Assembly (NCBI RefSeq): GCF_009834565.1 | Contig: NZ_CP019428.1 | Location: forward strand, 558,001-622,000 | DNA from: Pseudomonas sp. R76 | Lineage (GTDB): Bacteria; Pseudomonadota; Gammaproteobacteria; Pseudomonadales; Pseudomonadaceae | Length of the DNA stretch: 64,000 nt | Direction of reading: 5' to 3' | Shown: positions 37,511 to 46,156 of the stretch, piece after piece | Numbering within the stretch: the first letter of the stretch is position 1 | Layout: each line of letters begins with the position of its first letter | The notes under the pieces: model-generated | Databases searched by the model: none | What the model was told of the DNA's origin: nothing | The model's input: only the letters and a program-made list of their open reading frames with translations | Position numbers and translations under genes: made by a program

Positions 37511-40450
37511 ATGAGCCTTCCAACGCTGGCCGAACTACCGGCCATTCTCTTGCCTTTTGCCCAGCGGGCCGAGCAGTCATTTCGTGACGCAGTGGCCGCG
37601 CTGGACGCCGATCATGGCCTTTCTGAGTGGACGCCGCAACGGTGGGCTGAATTCGCCCGCGTGTGCGCCGCCAGTGATTTCGTCATTGAACAGAGCTTGC
37701 GTGACCCTTTGATGTTGCTTGAACTGGTGGCCTGGGGCGAGCTGGACCGCGGCTTTGCGCCCGGTGAGCTGTGCGGCCAGATCGCCGGCGCCGTGCAACA
37801 GGCCGAAACAGAAGATGAGTTGGGCCGCGTACTGCGCCGCCAACGCACGCGCCAGCAAGTGCGCATCATCTGGCGCGACCTGACGCGCCAGGCCGACCTG
37901 GTGCAAACCTGCCGTGACCTTTCCGATATGGCTGACGCCAGCATCGACCAGGCTTATCAATGGCTGTACCAACGCCACTGCGTGCAATTCGGCACGCCTA
38001 CCGGCCGGCGCAGCGGCGAAGCCCAGCACATGGTCATCCTCGGCATGGGCAAACTCGGTGCGGTGGAGCTGAACCTGTCGTCCGATATTGACCTGATCTT
38101 CGCCTACCCCGAGGGCGGCGAGACGGTGGGCGTGAAGCGCGCCCTGGATAACCAGGAGTTTTTTATTCGCCTTGGTCAAAAATTGATCAAGGCCCTCGAC
38201 CCGATGACGGTCGACGGGTTTGTGTTCCGCGTCGACATGCGCCTGCGCCCTTACGGTTCGGCCGGCGCCTTGGTGCTCAGCTTCAACGCCCTGGAACAGT
38301 ACTATCAGGACCAGGGCCGCGACTGGGAACGCTATGCCATGATCAAGGCGCGCGTCGTCGCCGGCGACCAAGTGGCCGGTGCGCAACTGCTGGATATGCT
38401 GCGCCCGTTCGTCTACCGCCGTTACCTGGACTTTTCCGCCATCGAAGCGCTGCGCACCATGAAGCAGCTGATCCAGCAGGAAGTGCGGCGCAAGGGCATG
38501 GCCGACAACATCAAGCTGGGCTCGGGCGGCATCCGCGAAGTGGAATTCATCGCCCAGGCGTTCCAGCTGATCCACGGTGGCCGCGACCTCAGCCTGCAAC
38601 AGCGGCCATTGCTCAAAGTGCTCGGCACCCTGGAAGGCCAGGGCTATTTGCCGCCGGCGGTGATCGCCGAGCTGCGCAATGGCTACGAATTCCTGCGTTA
38701 CACCGAACACGCGATCCAGGCGATTGCCGACCGCCAGACGCAAATGCTCCCCGACAGCCCCGAAGACCAGGCGCGCATTGCCTTTATGCTCGGCTTCGCC
38801 GATTGGGCCGCCTTCCACGAGCGCCTGATGTACTGGCGTGGCCGGGTGGACTGGCACTTCCGCCAAGTGATCGCCGATCCTGATGAAGAAGAGGGCGAAG
38901 AAAGCGAGTTGGTCGTAGGCGGCGAATGGCTGCCGCTGTGGGAAGAGTCCCAGGACGAAGACGCGGCTTGCCGCCAATTGGCCGAAGGTGGTTTTACCGA
39001 TGCGCCCAAAGCCCTCAAAGCCTTGACTGGCCTGCGCGGCAGCCCGCAACTGCGGGCCATGCAGCGCCTGGGCCGCGAACGGCTCGATGCGTTTATCCCG
39101 CGCCTGCTGGCCCAGGCCGTCGAACACGCCAACCCGGACCTGGTGCTGGAGCGTGTCTTGCCGCTGGTCGAAGCCGTCGCGCGCCGTTCGGCTTATCTGG
39201 TGCTGCTCACGGAAAACCCCGACGCCCTGCGTCGCCTGCTGACCCTGTGCGCCGCCAGCCCGTGGATCGCCGAGCAGATCACGCGCTTCCCGCTGTTGCT
39301 CGACGAACTGCTCAACGAAGGCCGCCTGTTCAAGCCGCCATTGGCGCCGGAACTCGCCGCCGAGTTGCGCGAGCGCCTTACGCGCATCCCTGAAGATGAC
39401 CTTGAGCAGCAGATGGAGGCCTTGCGCCACTTCAAGCTGGCCCATCGCCTGCGTGTGGCCGCGTCGGAAATCGCCGGCAGCCTGCCGCTGATGAAAGTCA
39501 GCGACTACCTGACCTGGCTGGCCGAAGCCATCCTCGAACAAGTGCTGGCCCTGGCGTGGCGCCAGACTGTGGCGCGCTACGGCTCGCCGCGACGGGTCGA
39601 CGGCACCCTGTGCGATCCCGGTTTTATCATCGTCGGTTATGGCAAAGTCGGCGGCATCGAACTGGGCCATGGCTCCGACCTGGACCTGGTATTTATCCAC
39701 GATGGCGACCCGCAAGCCGAAACTGACGGTGCCAAACCCATCGACGGCGCGCAGTTCTTCACGCGCCTGGGCCAGCGGATCATCCATTTGCTGACCACCC
39801 AGACCAACTCCGGCCAGCTGTATGAAGTGGACATGCGCCTGCGACCTTCCGGCGCGTCCGGTTTGCTGGTGAGTTCGCTGGGGGCGTTCGAGCGCTATCA
39901 GGAAAATGAAGCCTGGACCTGGGAGCATCAGGCGCTGATCCGCGCGCGGGTGCTGGTGGGCAGCCAGGATGTGGGCCATGCATTCGAGCAGGTCCGCGCT
40001 AAAGTACAGGGGCGTGAGCGCGACCTGGCCAAGTTGCGCCAGGAAGTCAGCGAGATGCGCGCCAAGATGCGCGACAACCTGGGCACCAAGTCGACGGCGG
40101 CCGGCACCGGCGCCAATGCCTTCGAGCCCACGGCGGCGTTCGACCTCAAGCAGGACGCCGGAGGTATCGTCGATATTGAATTTATGGTGCAATACGCGGC
40201 TTTGGCGTGGTCTGCGCAACATCCATCGTTGCTGCGCTATACCGACAATATCCGCATTCTGGAGGGCCTGGAGCAGGTCGGGCTGATGCCCGCCGCCGAT
40301 GCCCATCTGTTGCGTGAGGTGTATAAGGCCTACCGTTCCGCCGCACACCGCCAGGCTTTGCAAAATGAGGCCGGCACAGTGGCTGGGGATCAGTTCGCCG
40401 ACGAACGGCGTCAGGTGATGCGAATCTGGAATGAACTGGGTTTAAGCTGA
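37511..40450 (+). CDS. glnE: Glutamine synthetase adenylyltransferase/adenylyl-removing enzyme
   Basis: The 979-residue enzyme adds AMP to, and removes it from, glutamine synthetase in response to PII and glutamine. It has two nucleotidyltransferase domains. The N-terminal deadenylylase domain holds GMGKLGAVELNLSSDIDLIF near residues 178-197, and the C-terminal adenylylase domain holds GYGKVGGIELGHGSDLDLVF near 705-725. Each has the paired Asp of the family (SSDID and GSDLD). Length and start match the family. It is divergent from aceE and followed by a REP element and the LPS core operon. Confidence 0.97.
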   Translation: MSLPTLAELPAILLPFAQRAEQSFRDAVAALDADHGLSEWTPQRWAEFARVCAASDFVIEQSLRDPLMLLELVAWGELDRGFAPGELCGQIAGAVQQAETEDELGRVLRRQRTRQQVRIIWRDLTRQADLVQTCRDLSDMADASIDQAYQWLYQRHCVQFGTPTGRRSGEAQHMVILGMGKLGAVELNLSSDIDLIFAYPEGGETVGVKRALDNQEFFIRLGQKLIKALDPMTVDGFVFRVDMRLRPYGSAGALVLSFNALEQYYQDQGRDWERYAMIKARVVAGDQVAGAQLLDMLRPFVYRRYLDFSAIEALRTMKQLIQQEVRRKGMADNIKLGSGGIREVEFIAQAFQLIHGGRDLSLQQRPLLKVLGTLEGQGYLPPAVIAELRNGYEFLRYTEHAIQAIADRQTQMLPDSPEDQARIAFMLGFADWAAFHERLMYWRGRVDWHFRQVIADPDEEEGEESELVVGGEWLPLWEESQDEDAACRQLAEGGFTDAPKALKALTGLRGSPQLRAMQRLGRERLDAFIPRLLAQAVEHANPDLVLERVLPLVEAVARRSAYLVLLTENPDALRRLLTLCAASPWIAEQITRFPLLLDELLNEGRLFKPPLAPELAAELRERLTRIPEDDLEQQMEALRHFKLAHRLRVAASEIAGSLPLMKVSDYLTWLAEAILEQVLALAWRQTVARYGSPRRVDGTLCDPGFIIVGYGKVGGIELGHGSDLDLVFIHDGDPQAETDGAKPIDGAQFFTRLGQRIIHLLTTQTNSGQLYEVDMRLRPSGASGLLVSSLGAFERYQENEAWTWEHQALIRARVLVGSQDVGHAFEQVRAKVQGRERDLAKLRQEVSEMRAKMRDNLGTKSTAAGTGANAFEPTAAFDLKQDAGGIVDIEFMVQYAALAWSAQHPSLLRYTDNIRILEGLEQVGLMPAADAHLLREVYKAYRSAAHRQALQNEAGTVAGDQFADERRQVMRIWNELGLS

Positions 40451-40490
40451 TTAATTAAGTGGCTCCAATTTAGTGTGGAAATCGGCTTTA

Positions 40491-40578
40491 TGTGGGAGCC
40501 GGGCTTGCCCGCGATGCAGGCGCCTCGGTACTTCAGCCATACCGAAGCGATGCCATCGCAGGCAAGCCGGCTCCCACA
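40491..40578. repeat. REP-type palindrome pair, copy 4
   Basis: Inverted arms TGTGGGAGCCGGGCTTGCCC and GGCAAGCCGGCTCCCACA flank a spacer with an inner inverted pair (CTCGGTA/TACCGAA). It separates glnE from waaF. Confidence 0.9.
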
Positions 40579-40606
40579 AAAAGCGCGATCTACAATCATT
40601 GTCGAG

Positions 40607-40630
40607 GCGGGGAGGCTTAAGCCTCCCCGC
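40607..40630 (+). terminator. Perfect GC-rich palindrome in the waaF leader
   Basis: GCGGGGAGGCTT is followed at once by its exact reverse complement, giving a 24-base perfect palindrome that ends 18 bases before the waaF start. It is followed by ATCGTTTG, not a run of T, so it is at best a weak terminator of glnE read-through. It could also be a protein operator or an RNA hairpin near the ribosome-binding site. Confidence 0.5.
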
Positions 40631-40648
40631 ATCGTTTGTGGAAACTAC

Positions 40649-41683
40649 ATGAATATTCTGATCGTTGGGCCCAGTTGGGTCGGTGACATGGTGATGGCGC
40701 AGACACTGTTCCAGTGCCTGAAACAGCGTCACCCCGACTGCCAAATCGACGTGCTCGCCCCTGAGTGGAGCCGGCCGATCCTCGAACGCATGCCCGAGGT
40801 GCGCAAGGCCTTGAGCTTCCCGCTCGGCCACGGCGCCCTTGAGCTGGCGACGCGTCGGCGCATCGGCAAATCCATGGTCGGCGAGTACGACCAGGCGATC
40901 CTGCTGCCCAATTCGCTCAAGTCGGCGCTGGTGCCGTATTTTGCCGGCATCCCCAAGCGCACCGGCTGGCGCGGCGAGTTTCGCTACGTATTGCTCAACG
41001 ACGTGCGCACCCTCGACAAAGCCCGCTACCCGCTGATGATCGAACGCTTCATGGCCCTGGCCTACGAACCCGGTGCCGAGTTGCCCACGCCGTACCCGCG
41101 CCCGAGCTTGCAGATCGACCCGGTGACCCGCGACGCGGCGCTGGCCAAGTTCGGCCTGCAGCTCGACCGCCCGGTGCTGGCGCTGTGCCCAGGCGCGGAG
41201 TTTGGCGAGTCCAAACGCTGGCCGTCGGAGCATTACGCCAAAGTCGCCGAGATGAAGATTCGCGAAGGCTGGCAGGTGTGGTTGTTCGGCTCGAAAAACG
41301 ATCACTCTGTGGGCGAGGACATCCGCCAGCGCCTGATTCCCGGCCTGCGCGAAGAAGCCGTGAACCTCAGCGGCGACACGTCCCTGGCCGAAGCCATCGA
41401 CCTGTTGTCCTGCGCCGATTCGGTGGTGTCCAACGACTCCGGCCTGATGCATGTAGCCGCCGCGTTGAACCGCCCACTGGTGGCGGTGTACGGCTCGACC
41501 TCGCCGGGTTTCACACCGCCGTTGGCCGACAAGGTCGAAGTGGTGCGCCTGGGTTTGGACTGCAGCCCGTGTTTCGACCGCACCTGCCGTTTCGGCCACT
41601 ACAATTGCCTGCGCCAGTTGCTGCCGCAACCGGTCAGCGATGCCTTGCAGCGGTTGCAGGGCTCTGTGGTCGAGGTTCGTTAG
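40649..41683 (+). CDS. waaF: ADP-heptose:LPS heptosyltransferase II
   Basis: The 344-residue GT9 enzyme adds the second heptose to the LPS inner core. It starts MNILIVGPSWVGDMVMAQTL, the WaaF signature, and has the sugar-nucleotide region LCPGAEFGESKRWPSEHYA and the C-terminal VSNDSGLMHVAAAL motif. The in-frame frame extends upstream through a REP element, so the ATG at 40649 is clearly the true start. It is the first gene of a run of seven overlapping or nearly touching core genes; waaC starts two bases after its stop. Confidence 0.96.
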   Translation: MNILIVGPSWVGDMVMAQTLFQCLKQRHPDCQIDVLAPEWSRPILERMPEVRKALSFPLGHGALELATRRRIGKSMVGEYDQAILLPNSLKSALVPYFAGIPKRTGWRGEFRYVLLNDVRTLDKARYPLMIERFMALAYEPGAELPTPYPRPSLQIDPVTRDAALAKFGLQLDRPVLALCPGAEFGESKRWPSEHYAKVAEMKIREGWQVWLFGSKNDHSVGEDIRQRLIPGLREEAVNLSGDTSLAEAIDLLSCADSVVSNDSGLMHVAAALNRPLVAVYGSTSPGFTPPLADKVEVVRLGLDCSPCFDRTCRFGHYNCLRQLLPQPVSDALQRLQGSVVEVR

Positions 41684-41684
41684 T

Positions 41685-42746
41685 TTGCGCGTTCTGGTAA
41701 TCAAGACCTCATCCCTGGGCGACGTGATCCACGCCTTACCGGCACTCACCGACGCAGCGCGGGCGATCCCCGGCATTCGCTTTGATTGGGTGGTCGAAGA
41801 AGGCTTTGCCGAGATCCCCACCTGGCACCCGGCGGTGGACAAGGTCATCCCGGTGGCGATTCGTCGCTGGCGCAAAAACATCTGGCAAACCATCAAGAGC
41901 GGCGAGTGGCGGCGTTTCAAGCAGAGAGTGCAGTCGACTAAATACGACTTGGTGATCGACGCCCAAGGCCTGCTGAAAAGTGCCTGGTTGACGCGCTATG
42001 TGCGTGCGCCGGTGGCGGGTTTCGACAAGCATTCTGCACGCGAACCCATCGCTGCGCGTTTCTACTCGCGCCGCCTGGCGGTGGCGCGTGGGCAGCACGC
42101 GGTGGAGCGGTTGCGCCAGCTGTTCGCCGTGGCGTTGGGCTATGACCTGCCCAAAGGCCTTGGCGACTATGGCCTGAGCGTCGACAAACTGCTCGGCCTG
42201 CCGCCAAAAAAACCGTTCGTCTTGCTGCTGCACGGCACCACCTGGGACACCAAGCACTGGCCCGAAGCCTATTGGCGCGAGCTGGCCGAGCGCATGGGCC
42301 GCCTGGGCGTGGACGTGAAGTTGCCGTGGGGCAATGCCGCCGAAAAAGCCCGCGCCGAACGCCTGGCCCAAGGCCTGCCCAACGCCGAAGTGCTGCCCAA
42401 GCTGAACCTGGCCGGCGTCGCCCGTGTTCTGGCCGGCGCCCGCGCCTGCGTGGCGGTCGACACCGGCCTCGGCCACTTGGCCGCTGCGTTGGATGTGCCG
42501 ACCATTTCCCTGTTCGGGCCCACCAACCCTGGCCTCACCGGCGCCTACGGCAAGGGCCAGATTCACCTGGCCAGCGATTTTCCGTGCGCGCCGTGCCTGC
42601 AAAAACACTGTACCTATCAACCCACGGCCGACGATGCGCGTCGGTTCGACATCAAGCGCGAGTCGCCCCTGTGCTTCACGCGCTTGAACCCTGAGCGTGT
42701 GGCAAGCCGGCTGAGCACGTTGTTACTGGCTGAGGAACTGCACTGA
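41685..42746 (+). CDS. waaC: LPS heptosyltransferase I
   Basis: The 353-residue GT9 enzyme adds the first heptose to Kdo. I use a TTG start at 41685, right after the waaF stop, which gives the family N-terminus LRVLVIKTSSLGDVIHALPA with a GAGG nine bases before it; the only upstream ATG at 41640 lies within waaF. Later landmarks are LLLHGTTWDTKHWPEAYW and VAVDTGLGHLAAAL. It overlaps waaG by one base (TGATG). Confidence 0.95.
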   Translation: MRVLVIKTSSLGDVIHALPALTDAARAIPGIRFDWVVEEGFAEIPTWHPAVDKVIPVAIRRWRKNIWQTIKSGEWRRFKQRVQSTKYDLVIDAQGLLKSAWLTRYVRAPVAGFDKHSAREPIAARFYSRRLAVARGQHAVERLRQLFAVALGYDLPKGLGDYGLSVDKLLGLPPKKPFVLLLHGTTWDTKHWPEAYWRELAERMGRLGVDVKLPWGNAAEKARAERLAQGLPNAEVLPKLNLAGVARVLAGARACVAVDTGLGHLAAALDVPTISLFGPTNPGLTGAYGKGQIHLASDFPCAPCLQKHCTYQPTADDARRFDIKRESPLCFTRLNPERVASRLSTLLLAEELH

Positions 42747-43870
42747 TGCAACTGGCTTTTGTTCTGTACAAATATTTCCCCTTCGGTGGCCTGCAGCGCG
42801 ACTTCATGCGCATCGCCCTGGAGTGCCAGCAGCGCGGCCACCAGATTCGTGTCTACACGCTGATCTGGGAAGGCGACATCCCGCCCGGCTTCGAAGTGCT
42901 GGTGGCGCCGGTCAAGGCGTTCTTCAACCATCGGCGCAATGAAAAACTCAGCGCGTGGATGGAAGCCGACCTGGCCAAGCGCCCGGTCGACCGCCTGATT
43001 GGCTTCAACAAAATGCCCGGCCTGGACGTGTACTACGCCGCCGACGGCTGCTTTGAAGACAAGGCGCAAAACCTGCGTCATTCGCTGTACAAACGTTTTG
43101 GCCGTTACAAGCACTTCGCCGAGTACGAGCGCGCGGTGTTTGCCAAGGACGCCAAGACCGAAGTGTTGATGATCTCCGAAGTGCAGCAACCGCTGTTTAT
43201 CAAGCACTACGACACGCCGCTGGAGCGCTTCCACCTGCTGCCGCCAGGCATCGCCCAGGACCGCCGCGCGCCGCCGAATGCCGCCGAAATCCGCGAAGGT
43301 TTCCGCAAGGAATTCAACCTCGCCGACGACGACTTGCTGCTGGTGCAAATCGGTTCGGGCTTCAAGACCAAGGGCGTCGACCGCAGCCTCAAGGCCGTGG
43401 CCGCGCTGCCGTCGGAACTGAAAAAACGCACTCGGCTGTTTGTAATTGGCCAGGACGACCCCAAAGTATTCCAATTGCAGAGCGCCACGTTGGGGCTGGG
43501 CGATAACGTGCAGTTCCTCAAGGGGCGCAGCGATATCCCGCGTTTCCTGCTGGGCGCCGACCTGTTGATCCACCCGGCGTACAACGAAAACACCGGCACC
43601 GTGTTGCTCGAAGCCCTGGTGGCCGGCTTGCCGGTGCTGGTCTCGGCCGTGTGCGGTTATGCGCATTACATCGCTGAAGCCGACAGTGGTTTGGTGTTGG
43701 ATGAGCCGTTCGAACAGGCGCAGCTCAACGGATACTTGACCCAAATGCTCACTGACACTGCACAGCGCGCGGCCTGGAGCCGCAATGGGTTGGCCTTCGC
43801 CGAGACGGCCGACCTCTACAGCATGCCGCAGCACGCGGCGGATGTGATTCTGGCGGAGCCAAAACGATGA
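42746..43870 (+). CDS. waaG: LPS core UDP-glucose glucosyltransferase
   Basis: The 374-residue GT4 enzyme transfers the first hexose of the outer core onto heptose II. It begins MQLAFVLYKYFPFGGLQRD, the WaaG donor-site start, and has the GT4 C-terminal block HPAYNENTGTVLLEALVAGL with the Glu pair that binds the nucleotide sugar. It overlaps waaC by one base and waaP by four, so translation is coupled. In P. aeruginosa the transferred sugar is thought to be N-acetylgalactosamine; which sugar is used here is not visible. Confidence 0.95.
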   Translation: MQLAFVLYKYFPFGGLQRDFMRIALECQQRGHQIRVYTLIWEGDIPPGFEVLVAPVKAFFNHRRNEKLSAWMEADLAKRPVDRLIGFNKMPGLDVYYAADGCFEDKAQNLRHSLYKRFGRYKHFAEYERAVFAKDAKTEVLMISEVQQPLFIKHYDTPLERFHLLPPGIAQDRRAPPNAAEIREGFRKEFNLADDDLLLVQIGSGFKTKGVDRSLKAVAALPSELKKRTRLFVIGQDDPKVFQLQSATLGLGDNVQFLKGRSDIPRFLLGADLLIHPAYNENTGTVLLEALVAGLPVLVSAVCGYAHYIAEADSGLVLDEPFEQAQLNGYLTQMLTDTAQRAAWSRNGLAFAETADLYSMPQHAADVILAEPKR

Positions 43871-44673
43871 AGTTGATTCTTGCCGAACCGTTCAAGACTT
43901 TATGGGCGGGGCGTGACGCCTTTGCCGAAGTCGAAAAACTGCAAGGCCAGGTATTTCGCGAACTGGCTGCGCGTCGCACCTTGCGCACCGAGGTGGAGGG
44001 CCGCCCGTATTTCGTGAAAATCCACCGTGGCATCGGCTGGGGCGAAATCTTCAAGAACCTGATCACCGCCAAACTGCCGGTGCTCGGCGCCGGCCTTGAG
44101 TGGTCGGCGATCCACCGCCTGCAAGAACTCGGCGTGCCGACCATGACCGGCGTGGCGTTCGGCGAAAAGGGCAGCAACCCGGCGGACCAGCACTCGTTCA
44201 TCATCACCGAAGAACTGGCCCCGACCATCAGCCTGGAAGACCTGACCGTCAATTGGGTGGCCGAGCCGCCGGCGTTCGCCTTGCGCCTGGCGCTCACGGC
44301 CGAACTGGCCCGAATGGTCGGCGACATGCACCGTGGCGGCGTCAATCACCGTGACTGCTACCTTTGCCACTTCCTGCTCGACACCGCGCAACCCATTGAT
44401 GCGCGCAACATCAAGCTGTCGGTGATCGACCTGCACCGCGCCCAATTGCGTGCCCACTTGCCGCTGCGCTGGCGTGACAAAGACTTGTCCGCGCTGTACT
44501 ACTCGGCGCTGGAAATCGGCCTGACGCAGCGTGACAAGCTGCGCTTCCTCAAAGGTTACTTCCGCCAGCCACTGCGCCAGATCCTGGCCGAGCAGTCGGC
44601 GTCCTTGAGCCTGCTGCAGCGCAAGGCCGACAAGCTGTACGCGCGCAAGCAGCGCCTAGGGGATGCGATCTGA
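43867..44673 (+). CDS. waaP: LPS core heptose(I) kinase
   Basis: The 268-residue protein phosphorylates O4 of heptose I, essential in P. aeruginosa for export of complete LPS. Kinase features are Lys51 in FVKIHRG, the catalytic loop HRDCYLCHFL at 161-170 and the metal-binding LSVIDLHRAQ. It overlaps waaG by ATGA and the next kinase gene by one base. It is the first of four consecutive Waa/InaA-type kinase genes. Confidence 0.95.
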   Translation: MKLILAEPFKTLWAGRDAFAEVEKLQGQVFRELAARRTLRTEVEGRPYFVKIHRGIGWGEIFKNLITAKLPVLGAGLEWSAIHRLQELGVPTMTGVAFGEKGSNPADQHSFIITEELAPTISLEDLTVNWVAEPPAFALRLALTAELARMVGDMHRGGVNHRDCYLCHFLLDTAQPIDARNIKLSVIDLHRAQLRAHLPLRWRDKDLSALYYSALEIGLTQRDKLRFLKGYFRQPLRQILAEQSASLSLLQRKADKLYARKQRLGDAI

Positions 44674-45407
44674 TGGCGGGTTGGAACCTGGAACCCGCTT
44701 ATGCCGCCCTGGCGGATGACTTTGGCAGCCTTGAGGCGGTGTTTGCCCTGCAAGGCGAGCGCCTGACCCGCGACCCGCTGTCGGAAGTGATTCGGGTCGA
44801 GCGCGACGGGGTCAATTACTACGTCAAGCGCTATGTCGGCGCCGGCAAAGGCCTGCGCCGCTACCTGGGCAAGCCACGGGTGAAGTCCGAGTGGCAGAAC
44901 CTCAAGCGCTTCGCCAAGTGGGGCATTCCCACGGCCGATGTGGTGGCCTGGGGCCTGGAGCGCAAGGGCCTGGCCTATGACCGTGGTGCGATGATCACTC
45001 GCGAGCTGCCGAAAACCGAAGACCTGTCGGCGCTGGCCGACCGTCACGATGCCTGTTTGAAAGACCCGAAATGGGTCAACGCAGTCAGCCGCCAGCTCGC
45101 CGAATACACCCGTACCATGCACGAGCACCGCTTCACGCATAACGATTTGAAGTGGCGCAACCTGTTGGTCGACGATCAGCAAACCCTGTACCTGATCGAC
45201 TGCCCCAATGGCGATTTCTGGCGCGGCTTCTGGCTCAAGTACCGGATTACCAAGGACCTGGCCTGCCTGGACAAGGTCGCCAAGTATCACTTGTCGGCCA
45301 CCCAGCGCTTGCGCTTCTACATGCAATACCGCCAACGCACCCACCTGACGGCGTCAGACAAACAGCGTATTCGCCATGTGGTGAAGTTTTTCGAGGGACG
45401 CGAATGA
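44673..45407 (+). CDS. wapP: InaA/WaaP-family LPS core kinase (WapP type)
   Basis: The 244-residue kinase-fold protein has the ATP Lys in YYVKRYVG (about residue 52), the catalytic loop HNDLKWRNLLV with His156, Asp158 and Asn163, and the metal-binding LIDCPNGDF. All canonical catalytic residues are present. By size and order it corresponds to wapP of P. aeruginosa, the second core kinase gene. It overlaps waaP by one base and the next gene by ATGA. The heptose position it modifies cannot be read from sequence. Confidence 0.88.
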   Translation: MAGWNLEPAYAALADDFGSLEAVFALQGERLTRDPLSEVIRVERDGVNYYVKRYVGAGKGLRRYLGKPRVKSEWQNLKRFAKWGIPTADVVAWGLERKGLAYDRGAMITRELPKTEDLSALADRHDACLKDPKWVNAVSRQLAEYTRTMHEHRFTHNDLKWRNLLVDDQQTLYLIDCPNGDFWRGFWLKYRITKDLACLDKVAKYHLSATQRLRFYMQYRQRTHLTASDKQRIRHVVKFFEGRE

Positions 45408-46156
45408 GTGATTTTTTGGCGGCCGAAGACCGCGCTCTGCTTGAGCGCCACGGCCTCGCAACCTTCGACGCCCTGTGGGCCAGGCAACTGGACGCGGTGG
45501 ATGAGCCCAATACCAGTGAGGGCGGCTGGAGCAGCGTGTTTCGCCTGGAGCTTGAGGGCCAGGGTTACTACCTCAAGCGCCAGAGCAACTACCTGACGCG
45601 CACGCTGCACTCGCCCTTTGGCGAACCCACCTTTGCCCGCGAATTTCGCAATATCAGCCGTTACCAGAAGCTCGGTATTCCGGCGTTGCAGGCGGCGTTT
45701 TTTGGTGAGCGCAAGGTAAAAGGCGAGCGCCGCGCGATGCTGCTCACGCGTGCCCTCGACGGCTGGAATGACCTGGATTCGTTGCTGGAGCAATGGTCGC
45801 AACTGAGCGCCGCCCAGCACCGCGCGATCCTGCTGGCCTGTGGTCAATTGGCGCGACACCTGCACAGCGTTGGGCAGGTGCATGGCTGCTTTTACCCCAA
45901 GCATATTTTCCTGCAGGCGGTCGGCGACGGTTACGCCGCGCAACTGATCGACCTGGAGAAAACCCGCCCGTTGCTGTTCGGCCGACGTGACCGGGTCAAG
46001 GACCTGGAGCCGCTGTTGCGCCGCGCGCCGCAGTGGTCGGATGCGCAGGTGCGGCAATTGCTGGCGGCCTACCTTGATCAACCGCAAGAGAGCTCGCTGG
46101 TCAGCGCCTGGTTTGAGCGCCTGACGGCGCGGCGCAGCCACAAGGAGAAGCGCTGA
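45404..46156 (+). CDS. wapQ: InaA/WaaP-family kinase-like protein (WapQ type)
   Basis: The 250-residue protein has the kinase fold landmarks YYLKRQSN (ATP Lys near residue 58) and AQLIDLEKTR (metal-binding Asp). Its catalytic loop, however, reads VHGCFYPKHIFL: the place of the catalytic Asp is Cys162, and the place of the following Asn is His167. This looks like a divergent or inactive kinase. By size and order it matches wapQ of P. aeruginosa. The ATG at 45404 overlaps the wapP stop (ATGA), and a TGATG links it to the next gene. Confidence 0.85.
   Translation: MSDFLAAEDRALLERHGLATFDALWARQLDAVDEPNTSEGGWSSVFRLELEGQGYYLKRQSNYLTRTLHSPFGEPTFAREFRNISRYQKLGIPALQAAFFGERKVKGERRAMLLTRALDGWNDLDSLLEQWSQLSAAQHRAILLACGQLARHLHSVGQVHGCFYPKHIFLQAVGDGYAAQLIDLEKTRPLLFGRRDRVKDLEPLLRRAPQWSDAQVRQLLAAYLDQPQESSLVSAWFERLTARRSHKEKR

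Noticed and set aside
37577..40363. A 928-codon open frame on the minus strand opposite glnE
   Set aside because: Same reason: glnE is certain by motifs and the opposite frame has none.
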